From contig CM065396.1 of assembly GCA_033060915.1 (NCBI GenBank), positions 3,345,501 to 3,409,500 of the forward strand: DNA of 64,000 nt, written 5' to 3'. Source of the stretch: Euryodendron excelsum. Its lineage: Eukaryota > Streptophyta > Magnoliopsida > Ericales > Pentaphylacaceae. The position numbers and the translations under genes were made by a program. The notes beneath the pieces are model-generated. The model was not told the origin of the DNA, searched no databases, and worked only from the letters and a program-made list of their open reading frames with translations. Shown here piece by piece: positions 23,477-34,744 of this stretch (its first letter is position 1; each line of letters begins with the position of its first letter).

Positions 23477-24289
23477 TTTAGACACCACCACCCATCTTCC
23501 AAATCAAACACCAAGAACCATCACAATCATTAAATATCTTACTATATATAAAAGAGCCTCAGGGCAAAGAGGTGTGTTTGATGCCTTCACGCACAAAAGA
23601 GGTGTGTGTCGACATTTCCACAGACCTTTTTTTCCCTAAATTCTATGTTAAGTGCCTCCTCCTCCTTGCTGGAGAGTTTTGCTTACTGAGTTGCACAGCG
23701 AATTGGCCATTCTAGCTCACAACCCATTAGCTGGACTTTGTGCTTGGGGAGGATTCCTTCTTGTTGCTCCTTACAGGGCTCGATGCTATCAAAGAAGAGA
23801 GCTTTGTTCTCTCTGTGAAATTTTCTTCTCTTTTGATTATCTCAGTTCCACCTACTAAGCTTTTCATTCGTTCTCCTTGTTTTCTATCAACCCATCTCCC
23901 TCTCTCTAAATTCTCTATTTTCTTTATAAAAAAAAAAACATCGTATTATAGCCCAATTGCACAATGGCTGAATCACCATGGCTGGTGAACCCTAAGGATC
24001 GCACCTCTTCTTCTGTCACTATAAGACGCCCTTTCTCTCGCTAGCCAAACCTATGTACACACCACATCTAGAAACCACCCATCTCTCTCCAAACTCATAT
24101 GTTTACCCAGAACTCTCTATTCAGAAAGCATTACCCAATATCTTTATACCACAATCATGACAAGTCAGAACAAACCTAATAAGCTTGGCCTTAGCATTAC
24201 ACTTAGTATATACATATGGACAATGTGGTCTAATATAACCCTTAACTCCACAAAGGTGGCAGGTGGATATAAATTTAAGACCATTGGAC
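23477..24289. other. Intergenic DNA, no gene recognised
   Basis: Overlapping short open frames at 23652-23988 have no recognisable domain. The stretch is C/T-rich in part and probably repeat-derived, but nothing in it could be assigned. Confidence 0.4.
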
Positions 24290-24800
24290 TTAGAAAATAT
24301 AAGAGATATAACTTGAGTCGTTACAAAAGTTTTGTGGCATGGGGAAACAAACTATTTTTAAGGTTGATGTGCCATCAATATCATCCTTGATCTTTACATG
24401 TCTTTTAATGCTCAGAATGTGACTTAATTGCTTTGAACCTTTGTTCAATTGCTTGAAAGTTTCATTAGCACAAGATAATTTAGATTTAAGCTTAGCTAAC
24501 ACATCCTTAAGTTCTTTAATAATCTTATCACATGAACAGACTTTATCAAGCAAAGTAGGCTTATCAAACTTAAGTTTTTTAATGAGAACATCAAATTATC
24601 ATTATCATTCTTGAGTGTGTCTCTTTCTTTTGAATAGTGTCGAACGTTTTATCAAGTTAGCATTAATGACCTTCAATTTTTTACGCTCATCAAGCACCTT
24701 TTGATATACCTCATCAATGTCCTCATCATCATAATTATCAGAATCTCTTGATCTGTAAGAGTACTTATGTCCAAGGAATATCAATATCTCACTCAAAGGA
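24290..24800 (-). pseudogene. LTR-retrotransposon gag-like coiled-coil relic
   Basis: Two minus-strand frames in succession read DDEDIDEVYQKVLDERKKLK (within 24605-24796) and VCSCDKIIKELKDVLAKLKS (within 24290-24553), separated by a frame change. Acidic DDED stretches followed by Lys/Leu/Glu-rich coiled coil are characteristic of the C-terminal gag region of some plant copia elements. No pol domain was seen. The product is truncated and broken. Confidence 0.55.
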
Positions 24801-25433
24801 TTTAGAAAGCAATTGTTTTAAAAATAGAGTGAACCCGTTCTTACACTAATTGATAAATCAAGATATACACTCATACCAATTAAAAAAGTGTTTATTCTTA
24901 GGACATATATTTAGCGAGAATACTACAACCTAAAAGGAGTTTGGGAGTAGGTTTACAATTCATAATTAATCATACTCCTTTAATAATGCATGCAACAATC
25001 ATATGTTGAACCAAATATATAGAAGCAATCACACAATCATAGGAAATATGATTTTAGTGTGAAAAACCCAACTGAGAAAAATCAAGAGACCCTAGGCCAT
25101 CTAATCAATGCATTATGTAAAATAAGTTACAAGTTCACACTTACGTACCCAACCTATCCAATCACTTGCTTCCAGTTGTTGCTCCTTATGAACCTTGGGT
25201 ACTTTCCTTATACGTATCAAACCATCAATACTGTGCTTAGTACTCTTGATTAAGTGTTGAATCGATAACACTATTAAATGTCTCCAAGCACTAATATAGA
25301 TCTACCAAGATTGTCTCAGAACTTCAAAGATACTTTTCTAAATAAAATCTCAAAGCATATTACTCTCAATGTAATATCTGAATAATATGTGGATGCATTC
25401 ATTCTGTATATTTTTCAGTGTAATTGTGCCATC
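24801..25433 (-). repeat. Probable LTR or leader of the same retroelement relic
   Basis: Non-coding AT-rich sequence upstream, in the minus-strand sense, of the gag relic. It contains GTGAAAAACCCAACTGAGAA near 25058, a phrase I associate with plant copia leaders. It continues past the MITE at 25434-26002, whose excision would rejoin both sides. Exact LTR borders could not be set. Confidence 0.4.
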
Positions 25434-26002
25434 TAGGGGTGCACAAAAAACCAGAAAGAACCGAGACCCGAACCGGAACCAAAGAGATTGGTTCGGTTCG
25501 GTTCGATTTTTTTTACCATGGTTCGGTTTTGGTTCCTAAATTTTTGAAACTGAAGAGATCGGTTCGATTCTTGGGTCTATATGCATTAGAACCGAACCGA
25601 TTCGAGAACCAAACCAATCGGACTTGAATCAAGAACCGATCTTATATTTATCAAAAAAACTTTACATATATTCTATATATGCCTTTAAATCATGATTATT
25701 TAAACTTAATTATTATTCATTTTATGTTTGTATGTTGTTTTATTATTATTTTTAAAAAATTAGGATACAAGATTAATATTATTTTTTTAATTTTTTTAAT
25801 AAAAAATATGTTTTTTGAACAACAAAACCGGACCCGAACCGAACCAACCCGAGGCATGGAACCGAATCGAACTGAGTTGGTTCGGTTCGGTTCTCTAAAG
25901 CCGTCGGTTCGGTTTCTGTTCTCAAATTTTTGGAACCGAAAAGATCGGTTCGGTTCTGGATCCAGCACGGGACTGAACCGAACCGACCCATGCACACTCA
26001 TA
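25434..26002. mobile_element. hAT-type MITE with perfect 8 bp target duplication
   Basis: GTGCCATC occurs at 25426-25433 and again at 26003-26010. Between them lies a 569 bp element with inverted ends TAGGGGTGCAC and, from the right, TATGAGTGTGC, a tip pattern well known for plant hAT MITEs. Both arms are packed with GGTTCGGTTC and its complement, so the element could fold into a long imperfect hairpin. Frames read on both strands (Arg/Phe/Gly/Ser-rich) are products of these pentamer repeats and are not genes. Confidence 0.92.
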
Positions 26003-26360
26003 GTGCCATCTATATTCTAGCTTCCCTTGCACTCTTTTATATAATAGAGGAATTTCATCAAGTGAAAGTCTAATTTTGTATGAATTGGGATTTCAAAACA
26101 TGTAAAAAATGACTATTACCGTTGTGTTTGAATTTATTGACTCGCCTTTGGAACACTAGCTCCATATAGGCACGTAGGTCTCAAAAACATATACGAAATT
26201 AACATATTATGGACTCTAGCAAAACTTTTTGTTAGAGAAGTTTTGTATTTAAAAGTTTTTGGTGCTTCAGCAGCTTGTATTCCAGCTTTAACAGCTTGCA
26301 CTCTAGAGAGCAATTACATATACTAGACTCAAATTTAACTTAAAACTCAATTACAACGAA
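26003..26360. other. Right part of the retroelement relic split by the MITE
   Basis: AT-rich non-coding sequence. TTTAACAGCTTGCACTCTAG near 26287 and the neighbouring CAGCAGCTTGTATTCCAG resemble short repeats found in copia LTRs. It is best read as a continuation of the relic at 24290-25433; this is inference. Confidence 0.35.
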
Positions 26361-27189
26361 AATGTTTTTCTCCACAAAATATACCAACATTAAGAATCCT
26401 AATATATTTATATATATTTATAAACCCCATTACAGATCTATAAGCAATTCAACTAGTTACAACCATGATTGCTTATACCAAACCTCCGTTGTCCATGATT
26501 TCTTGTACCAATCCACCACTACCCCTCCACTCAACAATACCTCACCCAAGGCATCACTATTGCCACTCTCACTTCTATTCTCCACTACTAATAAGTTGAA
26601 AAACACAATTAGGTTTATGGAGCTTCAATTACAAAAGATTGATTTTTATCGACACCAACAATGGGTCATGGCAACGATGATGTGTGGGGATAGGGTGGGT
26701 TATGGAAGACCTGGGTGATGCAACAGTGTTAATGATTTGAGAAAAAACTTACAACAACGTTAACCCATTTGGTATGATTTTTTGTCAAGTTTTTTCGGGT
26801 TAGCTTTATTGAATTTTATGAAAAAAAAAAAAAAGCTTTTTTTTTTCTCTCTTATCTTAGAATATGCTAGCAAAATATATATATATATATATATATATAA
26901 TTTCCTTTTTGGTTTATAAGCCAAAAAGACCAAGTTCAAAAAAACTCAAAATAAGTTGCACTAAACGGAATGGATCGCCTATACTTGGGTGGGTGGGTGG
27001 ATTGTTGACAGAGACTTTAGTTGGGGTTGTTGTATTAGTTGGTGCCTATTTGGGGACGGAAGTCGATAGTGTATGGATGATTCCACTATAAAAGTGTAAT
27101 CTTTATCCCCTAATTAAGTGTTTGTTAACCTCCATATAGGTATTAAAATAGATTTTTAGCAATAAATTGATTTAAAGTGGTTTTTCATG
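26361..27189. other. Intergenic DNA, no gene recognised
   Basis: Contains a TA microsatellite at about 26874-26899. The 118-residue frame at 26362-26718 is rich in Ser/Thr/Tyr/Asn and has no recognisable domain. Confidence 0.4.
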
Positions 27190-28440
27190 TGTATTGTAGG
27201 TTTTTGATGATAAAACGATAAAAAAAGGGGCTTAAAGAGAAGAAGTCCGTCCGGACGGACCGTTCGGACGGTGCATGCGGACGGATAAATGCCTGTTCAG
27301 ACGCCTATATAGTTCGGACACTCCGTTCGGACGGGCAAATTATCGTTTGGACGCTACGACGGAGATTGGAGTTCCAGAGTCGATATTTCCCGTTCTAAGC
27401 TATCACAGAGTCGTCTTTTTCCATTCGAAGAAATACAGAGCCGAGATTCCTCGTCTGAAGACCATCCGAACGGTGAAATAACCATCCGAACGGTTATGCC
27501 ACCGTCCGGACGGTGCGTCCGGACCCCATTCAGATGGTCTTAGAACGCACTTCGGATGGTGAGCGCAGATTTGCCTTACAACCCAGCAGTCGTAGGAAAA
27601 GTGAGGATAAGTTAGTTTTTAGGGTTTGAGCTGCGGCTAGAAAGGGAAAATAGGGGAAAATCATGTATTTTGCTTAGATTTACTTTACTTTGTTTTACTT
27701 AGGACTTTGGAAAGTGTTTAGATAGTTTTCTAGTGTTGATTTAGTGTAATCTTTCACATTTTCTATAGTTCGATAGATATTCACTTTTGATTTAAAGTCA
27801 AGATGTTGTCTCTACATTTTGGAAAACTCTCAACCATAGAATCTTCAAGCAAAACTCATTATTTGGGAACAAATGTGAAGATCTACCAAGGAAGGCATGG
27901 AAAATGAAAGGGGAGTGCTTGAATCTTGTTGAATATCTATTTTGCATATTTTTCTCTAATTATATTGGAATTAATTGTTGTAGAAATCTTAGATCTATAA
28001 TCATAGTTAATAACAAGTGATTTATTTCTAAAAAACCCATAAATGGTGATAAAACTTAATTCCAAAATAATTAGAGATTCATAAAATTTCAAAGCTAAAC
28101 TTTCCGAATCAAGGGCCTTCGGACGGTTCTTGATTTGAGTTAACCCAAACTCCCCCTTTCAAATTCCGTGCTAGAATTGGTAGATTGGAACATTTGAACC
28201 TAAACCCCTTTTTTAATCAAGTTAAATCCCTACTTGTGCTCATTTGGAATTTTGATTAAATTAAGAGTTAATTTAGTCATAATTGTAGTTGTTGTAGTAG
28301 AATTTTCATAATTGTCAAATTGCTTTAGTTAGAATCAAGTTGGGTTTAATTTCAATTTAATTGTTTGCCTAGTTATTAACAAAACAACTCTTCAAACACC
28401 ACAAGATTTTCGGTCAAATTTTAGTTATCATAGGTATCGA
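27190..28440 (+). repeat. LTR-like retroelement DNA with TCCGGA/TTCGGA palindromes
   Basis: The stretch opens TGTAGGTTTTTGATGATAAA, a style common at the start of plant gypsy LTRs. Its first 380 bases carry many copies of CCGTCCGGACGG, CCGTTCGGACGG and related forms (about 27245-27350 and 27460-27560), with one outlier GCCTTCGGACGG at 28110. No coding region is recognisable. The right border and any target duplication could not be set, so the class is tentative. Confidence 0.45.
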
Positions 28441-28637
28441 TTCCACTCTTAGTTTGCGACTGTAATTTGAATAAGTTTCTAAACTCTACTCGTTTCTATT
28501 GCTAGATTGGCATAGGTCTCATGGGAGAACACGATAGTGGGAGTACCCTCACTTAAACTACAAGTACCTCCATCGCGGTAAGCGTGGAAAGGACGAGTCA
28601 ATGGCTGGAGTACTAGAACTTCATAGTGGTGGGTGCT

Positions 28638-28638
<1 letters not shown>

Positions 28639-28691
<53 letters not shown>
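28639..28691. repeat. Homopolymer of 53 G
   Basis: An uninterrupted G run between GGTGCTC and AGGATAGTT. Such tracts are very rare in plant genomes. It could form G-quadruplex structures or could be a sequencing or polishing artefact. The polyproline frame on the opposite strand is simply a translation of this run. Confidence 0.95.
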
Positions 28692-28692
<1 letters not shown>

Positions 28693-30654
28693 GGATAGTT
28701 AGGTGACAATAGAGGTGGCACCATGGTGGGGTATACAGTCGGGTTGATCCAATAGATAAAATGGACGCACTCCTCTCACTCTGTCTCTTGCTCTCTTTAT
28801 CTATATTCCTTAAACCTTAATTCTTTATGCTTCACCTTTTCTTCTCTCCCTCTCTTTCGAAATAATGTGAAAAAATGTAAGGTATGTAATTTACTCTGCC
28901 GAAATTCCAAGAAGAGTGCACATTCTTTTTCAAAAAAAAATTAGGGGTTAATTACACTTTGCATCCTTGAATTTTACATAAAATCTTATTTCAATACCTT
29001 TACTTTTAATTATAATAATTAAGCTCATACATTCCTAATTTATTGTAATGTTAACCATTTATTTGGAAAATTAATAGAAAATTTGCATTGATAACCACAT
29101 GATCTTTTTCAAGGAATAAATATGTAATTTCAACCAATTTTCATCCAAAGACTAACATATATATGCACATGAGTTGAATTGAGAGTTTTTATATGAAACC
29201 TAATTATACTATATACATAACAAAATTAATTACACTCATGATTTTAGAGTGGTTTAAGAGAAATGTGTAGTTGATTATTAGGAAGAAGTATGATTTTATA
29301 TCTTTATCTTTTAAAAAAAAAGGCAAATTGCACTGACCTCCCTTGAGGTTTATTGAAATGTAAGACACTACCCTTCACATCCTAGTAATTACATTGACTT
29401 TCCCTACTTTTTAACTTTTATAACAAATTCCCCTTTACCGTTATCATGTCGTTAAAGGGAGACAAAGGTTTTTGCTGAAGTTAGATAAATTTTTTTGTAA
29501 TGGCCAAATTGCCTTTTAAGTGGAAGTAAAAGACTAAAGTAAACTAAAAGTACAAGTCATTTTCTAAATTACTCACCTCCCTTGCATGACACATGTCATT
29601 TTAATGTGATATACATAGTTCTTTGAGAGTACTCCACTCAAAAACCCACTAAACCTCAACTCTCTTTTTCTAGTAACCACAATCTCACCTTAGAACACCC
29701 ACTAGACACCACCATGGAAACCACCACCCAAATCCACGACAACCAACCTCAAGGCCCCAAGCCCGGGGCCACCATCTCTCTTCAATCACCCCACCAACAG
29801 TCTCGTTAACATTCGTCACCACTCTGCCTCCACAAGCCTAACCCAAAAGCCAAAAAATGAACAGTCCTACTGTGGTGGTGCTTTCCATGGACCCATGGTT
29901 GATGACTAGCTATCTTTGGCAAGGCCCTCAATGACCATTGCTTGAAAATGATAGCAAAGATCGAATAAAGTGTAGTTGCTTAACCCCCCTTTGCTACAAG
30001 AATTATTGCAGTTGTCATCATTACCACCATCACAGATACCAATAAATCTTCTCTCTCTCTCTCTCTTTCTCACTGTGTGTATATGGGAATCCTCGGTTAC
30101 AAAACCACTAATGACCTTAATTGTAAGCCAGTGGTTTGTTAATGGAGGCTGTGATAGGGTTTCAAAGGCGGTGGTGGAATGAAATTGATAATTATGGTGA
30201 TAAACAATAGGGATTTGGTTGATTAAGCTCAAGCCGAATCAGAACCTCAGGAGTTTTGGGTTTTGACTTTCTCAATTGGCGAAAAGCCACCTAATGATGT
30301 TCCAACTATCATAGATATGCATACATATATATATATATACACTATTAAATTCAATTTTAAGATTCAGATTTTCCAATTGATCACTATTAGATTCAGTTTT
30401 AAGATTTCAACCCATTAGGTATATATACACAAATATATATGTACATATATACATACATATATATATTTACATATATATGACACAGATATACAAATATATA
30501 CTTGTGGGTGTGTGTATTATGTTGGTTTCAACTTAATGGATTGTGTTGCTTGATTTAGAGTTTTGTGTAGCAGTGTAAGGTTGTGGCATGGAGTTGGGGG
30601 TTCGGCCATGGAAGGAAGTGATTGGGCATTTTGTTGAGAGAGATAAGTGGAGAG

Positions 30655-32581
30655 TGTTGGCCCAAGTAAGCAACCCAAGAGGAGAGGGGGGGTGAATTGG
30701 ATTTTATGAAATTAATAGCAAACAATGTAATTTAAAATTTATCAAGTAATGTAGCGGTCGGTAATCAAACTAAAATCCAAGTAACCAAATAATAAGATGT
30801 GATGCAAGCAAGTGTTATGAGCAAGAAAGAAAAATAAAGTAAAAAATGAAGAATGAAGGCACAAGACTTTTACAGAGGTTCTGCCAATTCTTGCCTATGT
30901 CCTCTCTTCCTCGATCCTCTCGAAGGTATTCTACTACGTAAAATTTCCTTACACAGTTGCTAGTTTTGCTCCAAGTGTCTAGCTCACTCTTACAAGAACT
31001 CTTCCCAAGCTCTCAAAATCCTGAGTGATTTTGTCCAAACTTCACTCAAACTTACAAGTTTACAAACTCACCCAACAATAGATGAAGGTTATACAATGAA
31101 TAACTCTCTCTCAAAGAGTAGATAAACAAATTTGCAGCTCACTCAAGAACCCCCCAAATGAATAAAAATAGAGTATAAGATATAGGAGATTAAATCTCAC
31201 TTTTTAGCACTTAATCTTATGTTCTTCTACTTCATATATGGGTTGGAGATCTTCTATATATAACATTGAGTTGATTATGGCCGTTGGTGGTAGATAGAAG
31301 ACCATTTGATGCAAGATCGCACTGTTATAACGGTAAAAAATATAGTCGTTAGAGCCCAGGTGTCGACACCTGACTTTATGTGTCGACACATCAAGTTTGC
31401 ATTCCCTAGATTTTATTCACTGCCTCCATGTGTCGACACCTGACTTTTATGTGTCGACACATGACCATTCATTCTTCAAATTTTTGCCACTGTCTTCATG
31501 TGTCGACACTTTAAATTCATATGTCGACACATCAGCCCAGAAAACTTGATTTTTGCAGATTTTGTCCAATCTTCTCTATTGTTTTCAAGTTCTTCAAGGG
31601 TCATCCAAATAAGCTTTGGCTTGAAAATACTTCTTCAAGGTATGTTAACTTCAAGAACACCTTCAATTTCTTTGAGATGAATTCACTCCATTTTGATTAC
31701 TTGTAGAATTCTTCAATTAATATCACTTCTTCCATTGATCTAAGTCTTTTTCAAAATCTTCAAGAGAGCTTCCAAGACTTGAGATCTCTTTTCTTCGACT
31801 GATCTTCTATCTTTCTTTGAACATTTTCAATCTCTTTACTTGATCTTCATCAATTTGATTTTTTCTAAGATTTTTCAATCAATATAACTTCTTCCATTCA
31901 TTCAAGACTTCAACATAATCTTCAATGAAGCTTTTAAGTCTTGTATTTCTTATCACTAGGTCTTCAATGTAGAAGGCATAAGCACTTGTTACCAATCTCC
32001 TTCATCTTTTGAATATCTTCAATCTATAGGATGAACTTGTTGAATGTGTTAACTTGTCATGCTCATCAATCTTTGATCCTTCTTGACAAGCTTCTCAACA
32101 CAAGTTCTTCAATATCTTCCAATGTGATAAGTAGAAACTTACTCCCCTTTTCTTTTGTGATTTATGCCTCAAAACATATAAGTTTTTGCTCCCCCTTGCT
32201 TATGCAATTGATGCTTTAGTGGATTGATATGATTATGAGGATTGAGGGTCTTCATAGTGAATAAGGTCTTGAATTCTCATAAGATCTTTAGTTACTTTGA
32301 AACAGAATTAATTCAATATGTTCCTCTATCAATCTTCAAGTTCTTCTATCAATCACCATGATAGAATTCCAGAGCTTGCATCCTTCTTTTCAATACTTGT
32401 TGAATTTCTTGGGCATCTTTAATTTTTTCGAGAATAAGATTACCTAAGTAATCTTCTTGTTGGATACTCAACTGATTAGCTCAATTATTTTCTTGTTATC
32501 AAATGATTATAATCTAACCTGCACACTCAATTGAAATCATTAGATAATAACCACATGATTTTGTTATCATTAAAATCAACA
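30655..32581 (-). mobile_element. Ty1/copia-type solo LTR, innermost shell of the second nest
   Basis: Read on the minus strand it runs from TGTTGATTTTAATGATAACA (from 32581) to CTTGGGTTGCTTACTTGGGC and the closing CAACA at 30655. It is the inverted sister of the LTR at 17897-23353, with matching GATCGAGGAAGAGAGGACAT, GAAGTTTGGACAAAATCACT and CACCCCCCTCTCCTCTTGG blocks. Its length of 1927 bp with no gag-pol makes it a solo LTR. No convincing 5 bp duplication was seen (GAGAG left, TGGGG right). Confidence 0.75.
31361..31570. repeat. Three 70 bp tandem units with paired TGTCGACACA palindromes
   Basis: Units start at 31361, 31431 and 31501, exactly 70 bases apart. Each has two copies of TGTCGACACA/C, at 31361, 31381, 31431, 31452, 31501 and 31522, so the dyads alternate 20-21 and 49-50 bases apart. 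The core GTCGAC is perfect in all six. The position within the LTR, away from the conserved 3' part, suggests the U3 enhancer region. Confidence 0.93.
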
Positions 32582-33293
32582 TGGGGATCAACCTTGGATC
32601 AACAGGGAGGGGGCTGGTTTGTTGTGTGGTTGGAGTCGTCTGTTATGGTGGTTGTGACTCACCATCTGGCTCCGGTGGCTGTTTTAATTTGACCAACCTT
32701 CTTCAACCCATGAACCCATCACACTCCAAATCATCAACTGCTCACTGGCCAACAGCGGCGGTGATGGATGGTGGGGTTATTGGAGGAGAGAGATGAGTGA
32801 TTGAGAGGAGAAAAGGTGGAGGTGGGCGATGTAGGTGGAGGCACTAGTTTGTAACTGCTAGTAGAGATGAGAGGAAAAGACGATATAGGAAAGAGGAGAG
32901 AGGGCATTATTTTTAATTTGTTGACCAAAAAAATTGATTTTATTGTATTTAAATAATATGAGAAAAGTTAGGGTAAAAATGTAATTAAATAACTAATGTT
33001 AACATCGTTTTTGTACAAACTCTGACAAGGGAGATCAGTGTAATTATCAGGATGTGGAGGGTAGTGTCTTATATTTCAGTAAATCTCAAGAGAGGTCAGT
33101 GTAATTTGTCCTTTAAAAAAAAGCAATGTGTCTGTCATATGCAAAAATTTTTTGTTTATTTTGTAAACGAAAGTTAGCAGAATATTGACATTGCAACAAA
33201 TTAGAAGTGTAAGAACTTAATTGTTACAATTAAAAGTGAAGGCCTTGAAGCGGGATTTGGTGTAAAGTGGAAGCGTGCAAAGTGTAACTAACC

Positions 33294-34744
33294 TAAAAAT
33301 TTTCATTTTGAATTTGAGAATTGAGTAATAAAATCTCTATTAACAAGTCTAATCACTTTTTTTTTTCTTCGGCACATACTGTTTGGAACTTGTGTAGGGA
33401 AATAGAAACTAAAGAGAAGAAGTAAAAGAGAAATTATAAAGAAAGTGTTTTCTATACTTTGTTTGGTTTTGCAAAAAAAATACAAGAAACGTTGAAAGAA
33501 AACCAGTTTCTCTTATTTGATATTTCCAAGTAAAGTGTAAGAAAAATAATAAGATAACTATTGAAAAGGAAAGAGGAATGAAAATAAGAGGCATGTGGGA
33601 AGAAAAACAAATTTCTCTTCTCTTCCTTCTCTTCCTTCTCATTTTCTTTATCTTCCCTCTTAAATTAAAAACCCAACAATGAATAATAAAAAATAAATAT
33701 TTTCCCTTCCTTCCCTTAAACTCCAAACATAAAAACACAACAATGAAGAATAGAAAATAAATATTTTTCCCTCTTTTTTTTAAACTCCAAACAAGCCGTA
33801 AAGAGATGTATCTACAATTATAATAAACTTCAAGGAGGGCAAGTGCAATTTATCCTTTTTATTGTAACAATCAACAATATTATTAGAGAAAGAGTGAAAA
33901 ACACATGACAATTTTTAAGGTTTTCTTTCTCTAAAATATAACCAACTCTAGTTTGTGAAAAGGGAAAGGAAAAGTAAAAAAAATATAAAAAAATTTAAGG
34001 CCGGCCCTATTTTTATTAGGGATAGTAATTATTGCCAAAGTAACATGGAAAGTTTTAAAGTCTCGTTTGAATAGCTTTTTTACAGAAATTTTAAACTAGA
34101 CTTTTTCATTAACTTTTAAATTTAGTTTTTTGTTTTTTTGTAAAAAACCAATACCTTAAACTAAAATCCAATAAAAGGTAGATAATTAAATTTTAGCCAA
34201 GACTAGTTTGGTCAACTTTTACAAAGCTTATTTTAATTGAAATTCAATTTTTTATATATATATTTTTTAAGAGCTTTTAGTCTAAGTAATTGAATTTTCT
34301 ATCAAAAATTAAAACTAAATAAATAAAAAATAAAAATAATTAAGAAATGCTAACTGGTCCAAAATTATTTTGCTATTTGCTTTGAATAATTATACAATAT
34401 AATATTTTGATAGGGTGAGCTCTGTCTTTTTAAAAATTTACAAATTTTTCTGACCACCCCATGTTAAATTGGATTTGTGGATGGTATCCGTGAGCCACAA
34501 TAGAAGCAAGTCAATTGACGCAAACGGACACTTGATATTTTGATGAACTGCAAGACTCTGAGGGTAAATTTGTACTTTCAAATCTCCTATCAAATGATCC
34601 AGTTTTCTCCGTCACTTTCCAAAATCATTCTCTCCCTCCCCAACTCTGCAACTACAAGCAAACAGACTCCTTGAGAAATCCACCAACTCTCTCTCTGTCT
34701 CTCTCTCTCTGAATCCACCAATCAAATTTAGTATTTGAGTGTGA
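33294..34744. other. Intergenic DNA upstream of the thioredoxin gene
   Basis: AT-rich. A single MULE-like end (CTTCAAGGAGGGCAAGTGCA near 33828) resembles the tip of the element at 29322 but has no partner that I found. GTTTGGA motifs at 33380 and ACTCCAAACAAGCC at 33784 hint at another decayed MITE. CT-rich leader sequence at 34680-34712 lies just before the start codon. No TATA box was convincing. Confidence 0.4.

Larger units (their letters stand above)
29322..33111. mobile_element. MULE-like non-autonomous element, middle shell of the second nest
   Basis: The left end, GGCAAATTGCACTGACCTCC, pairs with the right end, read inward as GGACAAATTACACTGACCTC. The similarity runs at least 80 bp with GACACTACCCT and CATCCT-TAATTACA shared. 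It is flanked by TTTAAAAAAAA on both sides (up to 29321 and from 33112), in keeping with the 9-11 bp duplications of Mutator-like elements. No transposase is visible. Without the LTR at 30655-32581 it is about 1.86 kb, with C-rich and G-rich subterminal stretches. The A-rich duplication is weak evidence by itself; the inverted ends are strong. Confidence 0.75.
28945..33293. mobile_element. Non-autonomous TIR element, outer shell of the second nest
   Basis: Long imperfect inverted repeats of about 130 bp: the left arm 28945-29075 (GGTTAATTACACTTTGCA...) pairs with the right arm 33165-33293 (ending TGCAAAGTGTAACTAACC). Shared internal phrases include ACTTTTAATT-TAA-AATTAAG and CTAATTT-TTG-AATGT. 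Removing the inner element leaves about 560 bp with no coding capacity. The long arms suggest a MULE-like MITE. The flanks are A-rich and the target duplication could not be fixed, so borders are good to a few bases only. Confidence 0.7.

Noticed and set aside
25679..26020. Overlapping frames on both strands rich in Arg, Phe, Gly and Ser
   Set aside because: They are products of GGTTCGGTTC repeats in a hAT MITE.
28479..28724. Minus-strand polyproline protein
   Set aside because: Its central part is only the translation of the 53-base G run; the remaining residues resemble nothing I know.
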